A stretch of DNA of 64,000 nucleotides from Ruminococcus flavefaciens AE3010 (GTDB lineage Bacteria > Bacillota > Clostridia > Oscillospirales > Ruminococcaceae), in assembly GCF_000526795.1 (NCBI RefSeq), contig NZ_JAGT01000001.1, positions 2,082,001 to 2,146,000 on the forward strand, in the 5' to 3' direction. Made by a program: the position numbers and the translations under genes. Under the pieces are notes generated by a model, which worked only from the letters and a program-made list of their open reading frames with translations, was not told the origin of the DNA and made no database searches. Positions 8,564-17,711 of the stretch are shown here, piece by piece. Position 1 is the stretch's first letter; the number at the start of each line of letters is the position of its first letter.

Positions 8564-9064
8564 TTAACCTAAAATTTCCTTAACAGACTTGCCTCTCTTA
8601 GCAGCAACATCCTTAGCGGAAGTGCAGTTTACGAGACCGTCGATTGTAGCTCTTACTACGTTGCAGGGATTATTTGAACGAAGTGACTTTGTTCTGATAT
8701 CCTTGATACCTGCTACTTCGATAACGGCACGAACAGGACCACCTGCGATAACACCGGTACCGGGAGCAGCGGGCTTCATAAGAACTCTGCCTGCGCCGAA
8801 AGCGCCTACGATTTCGTGGGGGATTGTAGTTCCCTTGAGAGCAACCTTTACAAGGTTCTTCTTTGCGTCCTCGATGCCCTTACGGATAGCATCCGGAACT
8901 TCTCCTGACTTTCCGAGTCCGAAGCCTACAGTACCATTTCCGTCACCAACAACTACCAGTGCGGAGAACTTCATGATACGTCCGCCCTTAACAGTCTTTG
9001 ATACACGGTTGATAGCTACGACCTTCTCAACGAACTCAGGAGCCTGTGTTTCAATATTAGCCAT
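8564..9064 (-). CDS. rpsE: 30S ribosomal protein S5
   Basis: 166 residues. It has an N-terminal double-stranded RNA-binding-like domain with [20 protein letters not shown], and the C-terminal domain with [15 protein letters not shown]5 lines the mRNA entry channel and influences decoding accuracy. It lies between rplR and rpmD with a strong ribosome binding site (GGGAGG). Confidence 0.99.
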   Translation of the reverse strand: MANIETQAPEFVEKVVAINRVSKTVKGGRIMKFSALVVVGDGNGTVGFGLGKSGEVPDAIRKGIEDAKKNLVKVALKGTTIPHEIVGAFGAGRVLMKPAAPGTGVIAGGPVRAVIEVAGIKDIRTKSLRSNNPCNVVRATIDGLVNCTSAKDVAAKRGKSVKEILG

Positions 9065-9079
9065 TGTTTTACCTCCCTC

Positions 9080-9439
9080 TTAGAACTTTAATCCGTTTTC
9101 ACGTGCACCCTCTGCGAGTTCCTTGACTCTTCCGTGGTAGAGGTAGCCGCCTCTGTCGAAAACTACTTCGCTGATTCCCTTATCAGCTGCGTTCTTAGCG
9201 ATCATCTCGCCGACCTTGCGAGCACCCTCAACGTTGCCGCCGTTGCCCTCAAAGCCCTTATCCATGCTTGATGCAGAAGCAAGAGTAACGCCGTTTACAT
9301 CATCGATGAGCTGAGCATAGATGTGCTTTGTTGAACGGAACACATTGAGACGGGGACGCTCGGGAGTTCCTGAGATCTTTGCACGAACTCTGCGGTGTCT
9401 CTTTAATCTTGCCTTATTGCTGTCAAATTTCTTTATCAT
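9080..9439 (-). CDS. rplR: 50S ribosomal protein L18
   Basis: 119 residues, basic N-terminus ([20 protein letters not shown]) and the L18 core [18 protein letters not shown] with [20 protein letters not shown] near the C-terminus. L18 binds 5S rRNA and brings it to the 50S subunit together with L5. It sits between rplF and rpsE. Confidence 0.99.
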   Translation of the reverse strand: MIKKFDSNKARLKRHRRVRAKISGTPERPRLNVFRSTKHIYAQLIDDVNGVTLASASSMDKGFEGNGGNVEGARKVGEMIAKNAADKGISEVVFDRGGYLYHGRVKELAEGARENGLKF

Positions 9440-9458
9440 AGCAATTTGCTCCTTCTAA

Positions 9459-10004
9459 TTACTTCTTACCCTTACCGGCTTTACCTTCCTTGCGGATGAT
9501 ATGCTCGCCTTCGTATCTGATACCCTTGCCCTTGTATGGCTCAGGTGGACGCTTTTCGCGTATTTCAGCTGCAAACTGACCTACAGCCTGCTTGTCGATA
9601 CCGCTTACGATGATCTTGTTTGGCTGAGGAACGTCAAGCTTGATAGCGTCTGTTTCCTCAAGTACAACAGGATGTGAGTAACCAAGGTTAAGTGTTACCT
9701 TGTTGCCGCTCTTTGCAGCACGGTAGCCGACACCCTCGATCTCGAGAGTCTTTGAATATCCGTTTGTTACACCCTCAACCATGTTGTTGATAAGTGTTCT
9801 TGTAAGACCGTGAAGTGCGCGGTGACGCTTGTCGTCGCTTGGTCTTGTTACTGTTAAAGTACCGTCCTCAACGCTGATGCCGAGTTCAGGACTGAACTGT
9901 CTTGAAAGCTGACCCTTTGGTCCCTTTACAGTGATAAGATTGTTTTCGTTCTTGATCTCTACACCTGCAGGAACGCTGATGGGCATTTTACCGATTCTTG
10001 ACAT
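9459..10004 (-). CDS. rplF: 50S ribosomal protein L6
   Basis: 181 residues, starting [17 protein letters not shown]. It has two repeated L6 domains; the C-terminal signature [19 protein letters not shown] is present. L6 lies near the factor-binding site of the 50S subunit. AGGAGG precedes the ATG. It sits between rpsH and rplR. Confidence 0.99.
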   Translation of the reverse strand: MSRIGKMPISVPAGVEIKNENNLITVKGPKGQLSRQFSPELGISVEDGTLTVTRPSDDKRHRALHGLTRTLINNMVEGVTNGYSKTLEIEGVGYRAAKSGNKVTLNLGYSHPVVLEETDAIKLDVPQPNKIIVSGIDKQAVGQFAAEIREKRPPEPYKGKGIRYEGEHIIRKEGKAGKGKK

Positions 10005-10018
10005 GATCGATATCCTCC

Positions 10019-10417
10019 TTACCAGATGTATGCGAGGACTTCGCCGCCGACATTGAGCTCTCTTGCCTTCTTGTCAGTTACGATTCCCTTTGAAGTTGAA
10101 ACGATTGCGATACCAAGGCCTTTTCTTACCTTTGGCATATCTGCGCAGCTTGAATAGATACGCAGACCGGGCTTAGAAACTCTTCTAAGGCCTGTTATAA
10201 CGGGAGACTTGTTGTCGCCGTATTTAAGCGTGATCCTGATAACACCCTGCTTTCCGTCTTCGATGAGCTGGAAGCCCTTTACATAGCCCTCATCTACGAG
10301 GATCTGTGTGATGTCCTTCTTTACTCTTGAAGCGGGAACGTCAACAGTGGCGTGCTTTGCAGTATTCGCATTGCGAATTCTTGTTAAAAGATCAGCGATT
10401 GTATCAGTTATCTGCAT
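10019..10417 (-). CDS. rpsH: 30S ribosomal protein S8
   Basis: 132 residues, starting [18 protein letters not shown], and ending with the S8 signature region [21 protein letters not shown]8 binds the central domain of 16S rRNA and is the translational repressor of the spc operon in enterobacteria; whether it regulates here is not visible. It lies between rpsN and rplF. Confidence 0.99.
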   Translation of the reverse strand: MQITDTIADLLTRIRNANTAKHATVDVPASRVKKDITQILVDEGYVKGFQLIEDGKQGVIRITLKYGDNKSPVITGLRRVSKPGLRIYSSCADMPKVRKGLGIAIVSTSKGIVTDKKARELNVGGEVLAYIW

Positions 10418-10441
10418 GCCGAATGACCTCCTTCTTGTATT

Positions 10442-10627
10442 TTACCAGCTTGCCTTTTTAACACCAGGAATCTGACCGTCGTGTGCAAGCTCTCTGAAAC
10501 AGATACGGCAGATGCCGAACTTTCTGAGATATGCGTGCGGTCTGCCACAGATCTTACATCTGTTGTAAGCTCTTGTGGAATACTTGGGAGTTCTCTGCTG
10601 CTTATTGATCATTGCCTTCTTAGCCAT
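10442..10627 (-). CDS. rpsN: 30S ribosomal protein S14, zinc-binding short form (type Z)
   Basis: 61 residues from the ATG at 10627; a longer frame upstream has no ribosome binding site. Two cysteine pairs, CKIC and CRIC, about 16 residues apart, form the zinc site of the short S14 type common in Gram-positive bacteria. S14 is a late-assembling 30S head protein. The gene is placed between rplE and rpsH as usual. Confidence 0.98.
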   Translation of the reverse strand: MAKKAMINKQQRTPKYSTRAYNRCKICGRPHAYLRKFGICRICFRELAHDGQIPGVKKASW

Positions 10628-10643
10628 TTCTATTCCTCCCTGA

Positions 10644-11183
10644 TTACTTGATGAACGGAGCGCCCATAAGTGAAAGGAGCTCTCTTGCCTCTTCATCGGT
10701 CTGTGCTGTTGTGATGAAGTTTATATCCATACCTCTTACCTTGTCGATCTTATCGTACTCGATCTCAGGGAAGATAAGCTGTTCCTTGATACCTGTGGAA
10801 TAGTTGCCCTTGCCGTCGAATGAGTTTGCACTGATTCCTCTGAAGTCACGTACACGTGGGAACGCAACGTTGAAGAGCTTGTTTACGAACTCATACATTC
10901 TCTCGCCTCTGAGGGTTACTTTTACGCCGATGGGCATTCCCTCACGGAGCTTGAAGTTAGCAATTGACTTCTTTGCTCTGCAGATTACAGGCTTCTGACC
11001 TGTGATTGCTGCCAGATCGGTCATGATAGCGTCGATGACCTTTGCGTTGTCCTTTGCTTCACCTGCGCCGACATTGATGATCACCTTGTCGAGCTTCGGG
11101 ATCTGCATAACACTCTTATAGCCGAACTTCTTCATAAGTGCAGGAGCAACGTCGCTAACATAAAAATCCTTTAAACTTGCCAT
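10644..11183 (-). CDS. rplE: 50S ribosomal protein L5
   Basis: 179 residues with the L5 motifs [14 protein letters not shown] and [15 protein letters not shown], ending [18 protein letters not shown]5 binds 5S rRNA and contacts the P-site tRNA and S13 across the subunit interface. It lies between rplX and rpsN. Confidence 0.99.
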   Translation of the reverse strand: MASLKDFYVSDVAPALMKKFGYKSVMQIPKLDKVIINVGAGEAKDNAKVIDAIMTDLAAITGQKPVICRAKKSIANFKLREGMPIGVKVTLRGERMYEFVNKLFNVAFPRVRDFRGISANSFDGKGNYSTGIKEQLIFPEIEYDKIDKVRGMDINFITTAQTDEEARELLSLMGAPFIK

Positions 11184-11201
11184 GTCGTTTCTCCTTTACT
11201 A

Positions 11202-11543
11202 TTATTCAAAAGACTTTCCGCACTTCTTGCAAACGCGGAGTTTCTTGCCGTCCTCTACAACGTGTCCAACTCTTGTGGGCTTGCCGCACTTAGGGCAAAC
11301 GAGCTGTACCTTGCAAGCGTAAACGGGAGCCTCTGTCTTGATGATGCCGCCCTTTTCGCCCATTCTTGTAGGCTTTACGTGCTTTGTGATCATGTTGATT
11401 CCCTCAACGATGACCTTGTTCTCCTTAGGGCTTACTTCTACGACCTTACCTGTCTTTCTGTCGCCCTTGCTGTCGAACTTATCCTCGTATTTGCCGGTGA
11501 GAAGGATTACAGTGTCACCGGTTTTAACGTGTAAATTATTCAT
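11202..11543 (-). CDS. rplX: 50S ribosomal protein L24, with cysteine pairs in the C-terminal part
   Basis: 113 residues. The KOW domain is at the N-terminus (VKTGDTVILLTGKYEDKF, then GINMITKHVKPT). The C-terminal part has two CxxC pairs (VCPKCGKP and VCKKCGKS), which suggests a small zinc site. Many mesophilic L24 proteins lack these cysteines. L24 is one of the two 50S assembly initiators. It lies between rplN and rplE. Confidence 0.98.
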   Translation of the reverse strand: MNNLHVKTGDTVILLTGKYEDKFDSKGDRKTGKVVEVSPKENKVIVEGINMITKHVKPTRMGEKGGIIKTEAPVYACKVQLVCPKCGKPTRVGHVVEDGKKLRVCKKCGKSFE

Positions 11544-11561
11544 AATCGAATGACACCTCCA

Positions 11562-11930
11562 TTAAAGAACTTCAGGGGCAAGGCTGAGGATCTTTGTGTA
11601 TTCCTTTTCACGGAGCTCCTTAGCAACAGGTCCGAAAATACGGGTTCCCTTGGGGTTCTTGTCTTCCTTAATAATAACAGCAGCGTTCTCATCGAAACGG
11701 ATGTAAGTACCGTCCTCTCTTCTGAGACCCTTTGCTGAACGAACGATAACTGCCTTTACAACATCGCCCTTCTTTACAACGCCTCCGGGTGTTGCTTTCT
11801 TTACTGAAGCAACTACTACATCGCCGATATTTGCATATCTTCTGCGTGTACCTCCCAGAACTCTGATACACATAAGCTCCTTAGCGCCTGTGTTATCAGC
11901 GACTTTAAGATAAGTCTGCATCTGTATCAC
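11562..11930 (-). CDS. rplN: 50S ribosomal protein L14
   Basis: 122 residues, the standard length. It starts [19 protein letters not shown], a diagnostic sequence, and has the basic beta-barrel core. L14 contacts L19 and the 30S subunit to form an intersubunit bridge. The gene lies between rpsQ and rplX. Confidence 0.99.
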   Translation of the reverse strand: MIQMQTYLKVADNTGAKELMCIRVLGGTRRRYANIGDVVVASVKKATPGGVVKKGDVVKAVIVRSAKGLRREDGTYIRFDENAAVIIKEDKNPKGTRIFGPVAKELREKEYTKILSLAPEVL

Positions 11931-11969
11931 AGCGAGTTCCTCCTTTCAAGCTTTAAGCTTCTATCAAAA

Positions 11970-12230
11970 TTACTTAGCCTTTTCAATGATATTTGTTACA
12001 CGCCATCTCTTATCCTTTGAAAGCGGACGTGTTTCCATAACCTCAACGCGGTCACCGATTCTGCACTCATTGTTTTCATCGTGAGCCTTAAGCTTAACGG
12101 TACGCTTGATGATCTTCTTATAAAGCGGGTGTTTAACGTTATCAACGATAGCAACTACGACGGTTTTATCCATCTTATCGCTTACAACCTTACCTACTCT
12201 TGTTTTTCTAAGGTTTCTCTCAGTAGACAT
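11970..12230 (-). CDS. rpsQ: 30S ribosomal protein S17
   Basis: 86 residues, an OB-fold protein with the S17 signature [18 protein letters not shown] and [10 protein letters not shown] near the N-terminus. It is a primary 16S rRNA binder in the 5' domain. It lies between rpmC and rplN. Confidence 0.99.
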   Translation of the reverse strand: MSTERNLRKTRVGKVVSDKMDKTVVVAIVDNVKHPLYKKIIKRTVKLKAHDENNECRIGDRVEVMETRPLSKDKRWRVTNIIEKAK

Positions 12231-12249
12231 TAGCTAAATCCTCCCTTTC

Positions 12250-12450
12250 TTACTGCTGTGCAGCAAGCTCTGCCTCACGCAGAGATGTCTTGATGCGTGC
12301 AATATCCTTCTTTACAGCCTTGAGTCTTGCTGTATTATCAAGCTGATTGATTGCCAGCTGAAAGCGGAGAGCGAAGAGCTCTTCCTTGAGGCTGGCGAGC
12401 TTCTCGTTGAGCTCATCAACTGACATTTCTCTGATTTCTGATGCCTTCAT
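12250..12450 (-). CDS. rpmC: 50S ribosomal protein L29
   Basis: 66 residues, two helices. It starts [18 protein letters not shown] and contains [19 protein letters not shown], the L29 signature. It sits next to L23 at the tunnel exit, where chaperones and SRP dock. Its start codon shares one base with the rplP stop (TAATG), which implies coupled translation. Confidence 0.99.
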   Translation of the reverse strand: MKASEIREMSVDELNEKLASLKEELFALRFQLAINQLDNTARLKAVKKDIARIKTSLREAELAAQQ

Positions 12451-12875
12451 TACTGCTCAACCTCCTGCTCTGCTTTAGATACGAATTTACACTTGATAGG
12501 AAGCTTGTGCATAGCGAGACGCATAGCTTCTCTTGCAGTTTCCTCAGGTACGCCCTTGATCTCGAAAAGTACACGGCCCGGTTTAACTACTGCTACCCAG
12601 AACTCAGGAGCACCCTTACCTGAACCCATTCGTACTTCAGCCGGTTTCTTAGTTACTGGCTTGTCAGGGAATATCTTGATCCAAACCTGACCGCCTCTCT
12701 TGATATAACGTGTCATAGCGATACGGGCAGACTCGATCTGGTTGGATGTGATCCAAGCAGGCTCAAGTGCCTGAATACCGTAATCACCGTATGCTACAAA
12801 GTTTCCTCTGCATGCCTTACCCTTCATACGTCCTCTGTGGACTCTGCGGTATTTAACTCTCTTTGGAAGCAGCAT
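12450..12875 (-). CDS. rplP: 50S ribosomal protein L16
   Basis: 141 residues, starting [19 protein letters not shown]. Family motifs include [20 protein letters not shown] and the [18 protein letters not shown] loop that reaches the A-site tRNA region. It shares one base with both neighbours (rpsC stop and rpmC start), so three genes in a row are coupled. Confidence 0.99.
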   Translation of the reverse strand: MLLPKRVKYRRVHRGRMKGKACRGNFVAYGDYGIQALEPAWITSNQIESARIAMTRYIKRGGQVWIKIFPDKPVTKKPAEVRMGSGKGAPEFWVAVVKPGRVLFEIKGVPEETAREAMRLAMHKLPIKCKFVSKAEQEVEQ

Positions 12876-13669
12876 TACTGGTTACCTCCTTCTCTTTTAG
12901 CGTCACGATTGAAATTTCTGTTTCCGCCTCTTCTGTTGTTGTTTCCGTCACGCTTGTCGTCACGGCGGCGTCTGTCATTATTTCTTGTATCGTTCTTTCT
13001 CTCGAGCTTTTCTCTCTGAGCAGCAGCCTTAGCAGCATCGCCCTTGAGAACCTCGCCCTTATAGATCCAAACCTTTACGCCAAGCTTGCCGTATGTTGTA
13101 TCAGCCTCAGCGAAACCGTAGTCGATATCAGCACGGATAGTCTGGAGCGGGATAGTACCCTCGTGGTAGCTCTCGCTTCTTGCGATCTCGGCACCGGCAA
13201 GTCTGCCTGAAACCTTGACCTTGATACCCTTTGCGCCAAGACGCATTGTTCTGCCGATCGACTGCTTCATAGCTCTTCTGAAAGATACTCTGTTCTCGAG
13301 GTCGAGAGCGATCTTTTCAGCAACGAGCTGGCTGTCCATATCAGGCTGCTTAACTTCAATGATGTTGATGAAAACCTGCTTGTTCATCATCTTCTCGAGC
13401 TGTGCTCTGAGCTTCTCGATCTCTGCGCCGCCTCTGCCGATTACGATACCGGGCTTAGCGCAGTGGATGTGGATTCTGACCTTATCAGCAAAACGCTCGA
13501 TCTCGATTCTTGGAACACCTGCAGCGTACAGGCTCTTCTTGATGTAGTTACGAACGTTGTAATCCTCTACGAGGGCATTGCCGAAATCAGACTTGTTTGC
13601 ATACCAACGAGAATCCCAATCCTTTATAACGCCGACACGAAGACCGTGTGGATTAACTTTCTGGCCCAT
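12875..13669 (-). CDS. rpsC: 30S ribosomal protein S3, with an Arg/Asn-rich C-terminal extension
   Basis: 264 residues. It has an N-terminal KH domain ([20 protein letters not shown]) and a C-terminal S3 domain ([20 protein letters not shown], then [16 protein letters not shown]). The normal protein ends near residue 220. Here about 40 further residues follow that are almost only Arg, Asn, Asp, Gly and Lys ([20 protein letters not shown]). Such a tail would be disordered and could bind RNA. S3 lines the mRNA entry pore. Confidence 0.98.
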   Translation of the reverse strand: MGQKVNPHGLRVGVIKDWDSRWYANKSDFGNALVEDYNVRNYIKKSLYAAGVPRIEIERFADKVRIHIHCAKPGIVIGRGGAEIEKLRAQLEKMMNKQVFINIIEVKQPDMDSQLVAEKIALDLENRVSFRRAMKQSIGRTMRLGAKGIKVKVSGRLAGAEIARSESYHEGTIPLQTIRADIDYGFAEADTTYGKLGVKVWIYKGEVLKGDAAKAAAQREKLERKNDTRNNDRRRRDDKRDGNNNRRGGNRNFNRDAKREGGNQ

Positions 13670-13688
13670 TATTCAAACCTCCTTGGGA

Positions 13689-14024
13689 TTATTCTTTTTC
13701 CTTGAGAACGACTGTGATGTGTGAAGTTCTCTTTAAAATTCTATATGCTCTGCCCTGTGCTCTCGGCATGATTCTCTTCATGATAGGTCCCGGTGTAACG
13801 AAGCACTCTGAAACCACGAGATTATCCTTATCCATGCTGAAGTTGTTCTCAGCATTTGCCTGAGCGGACTTAACAAGCTTTGCAACGATAGGACTTGCAG
13901 CCTTAGGAGTAAGATCTAAAGTAGCTAAAGCGAGATCAACAGGCTTGTTTCTGATAAGATCCAGTACGATCTGCACCTTTCTGGGTGATATACGAGCATT
14001 TCTTAAATAAGCTCTTGCTTCCAT
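13689..14024 (-). CDS. rplV: 50S ribosomal protein L22
   Basis: 111 residues. It starts [20 protein letters not shown] and keeps the long beta hairpin that lines the exit tunnel ([20 protein letters not shown], the macrolide-resistance loop region). It lies between rpsS and rpsC with a GGAGG ribosome binding site. Confidence 0.99.
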   Translation of the reverse strand: MEARAYLRNARISPRKVQIVLDLIRNKPVDLALATLDLTPKAASPIVAKLVKSAQANAENNFSMDKDNLVVSECFVTPGPIMKRIMPRAQGRAYRILKRTSHITVVLKEKE

Positions 14025-14044
14025 CTCTGAGCTCCTCCTTCCGC

Positions 14045-14329
14045 TTATTTCTTACCGTTGTTAGATGTCTTTGAGCCTGCGTGGCCCTTGTAAGTTCTTG
14101 TAGGAGCAAACTCGCCGAGCTTGTGACCTACCATATCCTCTGTTACATATACCGGAACGTGCTTGCGACCGTCATGTACAGCGAATGTGTGACCAACGAA
14201 GTCAGGGAATATTGTTGATGAACGGCTCCATGTCTTGAGAACCTTCTTCTCGCCTGCTTCATTCATTGCAACGACCCTCTTCAGGAGAACTTCCTGGACA
14301 TAAGGTCCCTTTTTGATGCTTCTGCTCAT
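14045..14329 (-). CDS. rpsS: 30S ribosomal protein S19
   Basis: 94 residues, starting [19 protein letters not shown]. The conserved segment [20 protein letters not shown] is present, as is the end [15 protein letters not shown]19 forms a complex with S13 in the 30S head. It lies between rplB and rplV. Confidence 0.99.
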   Translation of the reverse strand: MSRSIKKGPYVQEVLLKRVVAMNEAGEKKVLKTWSRSSTIFPDFVGHTFAVHDGRKHVPVYVTEDMVGHKLGEFAPTRTYKGHAGSKTSNNGKK

Positions 14330-14351
14330 TTAATCAGTTCCTCCTTTCAGA

Positions 14352-15185
14352 TTACTTGCCGTTGCGGCGCTTTACGATGAACTTGTCAGTTCTGTGATGC
14401 TTCTTACGAGTCTTGTATCCAAGTGCAGGCTTGCCCCAAGGAGTAACAGGTCCGGGACGTCCTACAGGCGACTTACCTTCACCACCACCGTGTGGGTGAT
14501 CGCATGGGTTCATGACAGAACCACGAACAGTAGGTCTCCAGCCCATGTTTCTTACACGGCCTGCCTTACCGAAGTTTACGTTCTCGTGATCGATGTTGGA
14601 AACCTGACCGATAGCAGCCTTACAGCTGATCGGAACCTTTCTCATCTCGCCTGAAGGAAGTCTTACGAGAGCGTAGTTGTCTTCCTTACCCATGAGCTGA
14701 GCCTGGTTGCCTGCGCTTCTTACGAGCTGAGCGCCCTTGCCGGGATAAAGCTCGATAGCGTGGATGAATGTACCAACAGGGATATCAGCGAGCTTGAGAG
14801 CGTTGCCGGGCTTGATATCGGCCTCAGCGCCTGACTCGATCTTGTCGCCTACCTTGAGTCCGTTAGGAGCAAGGATATATCTCTTCTCGCCGTCCTCGTA
14901 CTCAACGAGTGCGATGAATGCGCTTCTGTTAGGATCATACTCAAGAGTCTTAACAACTGCGATCATATCGTCCTTGTCTCTCTTGAAGTCGATTATACGG
15001 TACTTTCTTCTGTTACCGCCGCCTCTGTGGCGAACTGTTATACGGCCGTAGCTGTTTCTTCCCGACTTCTTCTTCATTGGTTCGAGAAGGCTCTTCTCCG
15101 GCTCAACCTTTGACAGAACCGAGTAGTCAGTTACAGTCATCTGACGTCTCGAAGGTGTCGTAGGCTTATAAGTCTTTATAGCCAT
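14352..15185 (-). CDS. rplB: 50S ribosomal protein L2
   Basis: 277 residues. It has an OB-fold and an SH3-like RNA-binding domain. The C-terminal conserved loop [20 protein letters not shown] contains the histidine region important for peptidyl-transferase assembly. L2 is among the most conserved ribosomal proteins. It lies between rplW and rpsS. Confidence 0.99.
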   Translation of the reverse strand: MAIKTYKPTTPSRRQMTVTDYSVLSKVEPEKSLLEPMKKKSGRNSYGRITVRHRGGGNRRKYRIIDFKRDKDDMIAVVKTLEYDPNRSAFIALVEYEDGEKRYILAPNGLKVGDKIESGAEADIKPGNALKLADIPVGTFIHAIELYPGKGAQLVRSAGNQAQLMGKEDNYALVRLPSGEMRKVPISCKAAIGQVSNIDHENVNFGKAGRVRNMGWRPTVRGSVMNPCDHPHGGGEGKSPVGRPGPVTPWGKPALGYKTRKKHHRTDKFIVKRRNGK

Positions 15186-15257
15186 TTTAATTTCTCCTTT
15201 AATGCATTTTTTGCGGGAGCATTACTCCCATAACTCTCTTACTTATTTAATAGGGGA

Positions 15258-15551
15258 TCAAACCATGCCCTCGAAGAACTCGATAGCCTTTGAATCCGCT
15301 GTAAGAGTAATGATAGCCTTCTTCCAGTCTGCTGTCTTGCCGACGAATCTGCCGACTCTCTTCTGGCGGCCGTTGCAGTTCATTGTGTTTACCTTAGCGA
15401 CCTCTACGCCGAAGAGCTGCTCAACAGCCTTCTTTATCTCGGACTTGTTAGCGTCCTTAGCTACCTTAAAGGTGTACTTTCCTGTCTGGAGATCGTCCAT
15501 TGACTTCTCAGTGATTACAGGCTTAAGAATGATATCCTGAGCTGCTTTCAT
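15258..15551 (-). CDS. rplW: 50S ribosomal protein L23
   Basis: 97 residues with [20 protein letters not shown] at the N-terminus and the conserved [19 protein letters not shown] loop. It forms the docking site for trigger factor and SRP at the tunnel exit. It shares one base with the rplD stop (TAATG). A 72-base gap to rplB is the longest in this part of the operon and shows no clear feature. Confidence 0.99.
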   Translation of the reverse strand: MKAAQDIILKPVITEKSMDDLQTGKYTFKVAKDANKSEIKKAVEQLFGVEVAKVNTMNCNGRQKRVGRFVGKTADWKKAIITLTADSKAIEFFEGMV

Positions 15552-16174
15552 TATGCGTACACCTCCTCGATCTTGCCTACTGCATTCTTAACAATGATGA
15601 ACTTGTCATAGTTGAGAATGTCGTATACATTAAGTGTATTTACAGCAGCAGTCTTAACACCTGGGATGTTAGCTGCGCTCTTGATCACCTTTGAATCTGC
15701 CTCAGCTGTTACGATGAGAGCCTTGCCCTCAACGCCGAGAGCCTTGAGCATATCAACAACTGTCTTTGTCTTGTAATCCTCAAGTGTGAGAGCATCAAGA
15801 ACGATCATGTTGTTATCGATCACCTTTGTAGAAAGCGCAGACTTCATAGCAAGTCTCTTCACCTTCTTGTTAAGTGAATAGCTGTAATCTCTGGGCTTAG
15901 GACCGAGAGCTATTCCTCCGTGTACCCACTGAGGAGCACGGATAGAGCCCTGTCTTGCATGGCCTGTACCCTTCTGTCTCCAGGGCTTTCTGCCGCCGCC
16001 GCTTACTTCTGTTCTTGTAAGTGTGGACTGTGTGCCCTGTCTCTGGTTTGCAAGGTAATTAACAACTGCAGCGTGCATAACGCCTTCGTTGGGAGTGATT
16101 CCGAAGATCTCGTCGTTAAGCTCTGTCTCGGAAACCTGCTTACCTGTCATATCAAATACTGAAATTGTAGACAT
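15551..16174 (-). CDS. rplD: 50S ribosomal protein L4
   Basis: 207 residues. The extended loop that reaches the exit tunnel is present ([20 protein letters not shown], then [12 protein letters not shown]). In enterobacteria L4 also represses the S10 operon by acting on its leader, so it is the natural candidate effector for the attenuator found at 17331-17361. That link is inference. Confidence 0.99.
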   Translation of the reverse strand: MSTISVFDMTGKQVSETELNDEIFGITPNEGVMHAAVVNYLANQRQGTQSTLTRTEVSGGGRKPWRQKGTGHARQGSIRAPQWVHGGIALGPKPRDYSYSLNKKVKRLAMKSALSTKVIDNNMIVLDALTLEDYKTKTVVDMLKALGVEGKALIVTAEADSKVIKSAANIPGVKTAAVNTLNVYDILNYDKFIIVKNAVGKIEEVYA

Positions 16175-16191
16175 ATACGCTTCCTCCTTCC

Positions 16192-16830
16192 TTAAGCCTT
16201 AACGCTGTCAACGATATAAACGATACCGCCCTTAGGACCGGGGATAGCGCCCTTGATAGCGATGAGATTGTTTTCAACGTCTATTTTAACGATCTCGAGA
16301 TTCTGTACAGTTACCTGCTCAGCACCCATGTGACCTGCCATGCCCTTGCCCTTGTAGATTCTTGAAGGGGATGAGCAAGCACCCATTGAACCTGCCTGTC
16401 TGTGAACAGGGCCTGTACCGTGAGTTTCCTTGAGTCTGTGCTGATTGTGGCGCTTGATAGCACCTGCGAATCCCTTACCTTTGCTTGTGCCGACAACGTC
16501 GATAGCGTCGCCTACAGCAAATGTATCAGCCTTGATGATGTCGCCTACGTTAAGAGCGTCGCAGTCAGCAAGTCTGAACTCCTTGAGTTCCTTCTTGCAA
16601 GCAACGTCAGCCTTGTCGAAGTGACCCTTCATAGGCTTGTTAACTCTCTGTACCTTTACGTCGCCGTAGCCCAGCTGAAGTGCTGCATAACCGTCGTTCT
16701 CTACAGTTTTCTTCTGTACAACGACACATGGGCCGGCTTCTACAACTGTTACAGGAACAACTTTTCCTGCTTCGTCGAAGATCTGAGTCATACCGATCTT
16801 CTTACCGATAATGCCTTTCTGCATTTTCAT
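16192..16830 (-). CDS. rplC: 50S ribosomal protein L3
   Basis: 212 residues, starting [20 protein letters not shown]. It has the central loop that reaches the peptidyl-transferase centre ([20 protein letters not shown]). L3 is one of the two 50S assembly initiators. Between it and rpsJ lies a 104-base spacer with three consecutive hairpins. Confidence 0.99.
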   Translation of the reverse strand: MKMQKGIIGKKIGMTQIFDEAGKVVPVTVVEAGPCVVVQKKTVENDGYAALQLGYGDVKVQRVNKPMKGHFDKADVACKKELKEFRLADCDALNVGDIIKADTFAVGDAIDVVGTSKGKGFAGAIKRHNQHRLKETHGTGPVHRQAGSMGACSSPSRIYKGKGMAGHMGAEQVTVQNLEIVKIDVENNLIAIKGAIPGPKGGIVYIVDSVKA

Positions 16831-16850
16831 TTCCTCCTGTTAGGTTATTG

Positions 16851-16909
16851 GTTGATGATTTACACATCAACGTGACCGACGGATCACCGTCATTCCGCTT
16901 CCCGAGCGG
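16851..16909 (-). promoter_or_regulatory. Three consecutive hairpins in the rpsJ-rplC spacer
   Basis: In the 104 bases between rpsJ and rplC there are three perfect inverted repeats in a row: GTTGATG/CATCAAC (16851-16871), GACGG/CCGTC (16878-16891) and CCGCT/AGCGG (16895-16909). No T run follows, so they are not terminators. They may be a processing or ribosomal-protein binding site in front of rplC. Confidence 0.5.
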
Positions 16910-16934
16910 TAGTTTCAAGCGTAATTTCAGTCAA

Positions 16935-17249
16935 TTACTTGACTTCCATAACAACGTCTACGCCTGCGGGGATCTCAAGCTTGTCAAGAGCAGCTGTTGT
17001 CTTGTCTGTAGGACGGATAACGTCTACAAGTCTCTTGTGAGTTCTCATCTCGAACTGCTCACGGCTGTCCTTGTACTTGTGTACAGCTCTGAGGATAGTA
17101 ACAACTTCCTTATCTGTTGGGAGCGGGATAGGTCCTGAAACTCTTGCACCGCTTCTCTTAGCTGCCTCTACGATCTTAGCTGCTGCAATATCAACAGTAG
17201 CGTGATCGTAACCCTTGATCTTGAATCTGATCTTTTCGTTGACTGCCAT
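16935..17249 (-). CDS. rpsJ: 30S ribosomal protein S10
   Basis: 104 residues from the ATG at 17249, which has AAGGAGG in front. Upstream extensions of the frame have no ribosome binding site. It contains [14 protein letters not shown] and the signature [21 protein letters not shown]10 is a 30S head protein and also NusE, a partner of NusB in antitermination. It is the first gene of the supercluster. Confidence 0.99.
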   Translation of the reverse strand: MAVNEKIRFKIKGYDHATVDIAAAKIVEAAKRSGARVSGPIPLPTDKEVVTILRAVHKYKDSREQFEMRTHKRLVDVIRPTDKTTAALDKLEIPAGVDVVMEVK

Positions 17250-17261
17250 TATTTTCGCCTC

Positions 17262-17566
17262 CTTGGAATTAATTACGGGGACGCAGATTGGAATATCACA
17301 CGCTTCCGTGTGTTTCATGCTTCATCTGATAAAAAAACTCGAAAAACTGATGTTTTCCGAGCGGTCTTAGCATAATATGAGCACAAAAAGAGCATAATCC
17401 ACGCATACGCAAGCTGCGTGAACCATAACCACAAACTGTGTTCGATATCCCATTCGCCCGGTTTAAAATCGGACATACTCCACGGAAATTACCTGCCATA
17501 CCGGCAGCAACCTTCCGCTTCAACGCATATCTTCTGCAGTCAGCGCGCATTTCAGCGCACTCAACG
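17262..17566 (-). ncRNA. Structured 5' leader of the S10 operon
   Basis: About 300 bases between the predicted transcription start (near 17566) and the rpsJ ribosome binding site. Besides the terminator there are smaller hairpins: AGTGCGC/GCGCGCT (start of the leader), CTGCC/GGCAG near 17493-17506, ACGCA/TGCGT near 17401-17420, and CACAC/GTGTG near 17297-17312. A long minus-strand reading frame across it (17296-17712) has no ribosome binding site and no recognisable protein, so I treat the region as RNA. Likely role: autoregulation by a ribosomal protein. Confidence 0.55.
17331..17361 (-). terminator. Intrinsic terminator inside the S10-operon leader (attenuator)
   Basis: Minus strand: CTCGGAAAAC, loop ATCA, GTTTTTCGAG (10 bp with one G-T pair), followed by TTTTTTT. 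It lies about 80 bases before the rpsJ start and about 205 bases downstream of the promoter -10 box, so it can only stop leader transcription. This is the layout of an attenuator. Confidence 0.75.
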
Positions 17567-17572
17567 TAATCA

Positions 17573-17601
17573 ATTATATCATATATAAAGGGATAAATCA
17601 A
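17573..17601 (-). promoter_or_regulatory. Promoter of the ribosomal supercluster
   Basis: Minus strand: TTGATT (17601-17596), 17-base spacer, TATAAT (17578-17573). Confidence 0.8.
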
Positions 17602-17672
17602 CAATTTGCAGAAATTGTATTTGTAAATTTTTAATGAACGATAATTTTGTTTTAACAATATATCATAAACAA

Positions 17673-17701
17673 CTCCTGCGGACTTATCTCTGCCGCAGGA
17701 G
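17673..17701 (-). terminator. Terminator of the glycerophosphodiesterase gene
   Basis: Minus strand: CTCCTGCGG, 11-base loop, CCGCAGGAG, followed by TTGTTTAT. It begins 11 bases past the stop codon. The T run is imperfect. Confidence 0.7.
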
Positions 17702-17711
17702 CTGCCGCACA

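Noticed and set aside
4077..9083. Long plus-strand frames opposite ribosomal genes (for example opposite rpsM and rpsE)
   Set aside because: They mirror strongly conserved minus-strand genes, lack ribosome binding sites and show no protein family pattern.
10442..10696. 84-residue version of S14 starting in rplE
   Set aside because: The ATG at 10627 has a ribosome binding site and gives the standard 61 residues; the extension overlaps rplE.
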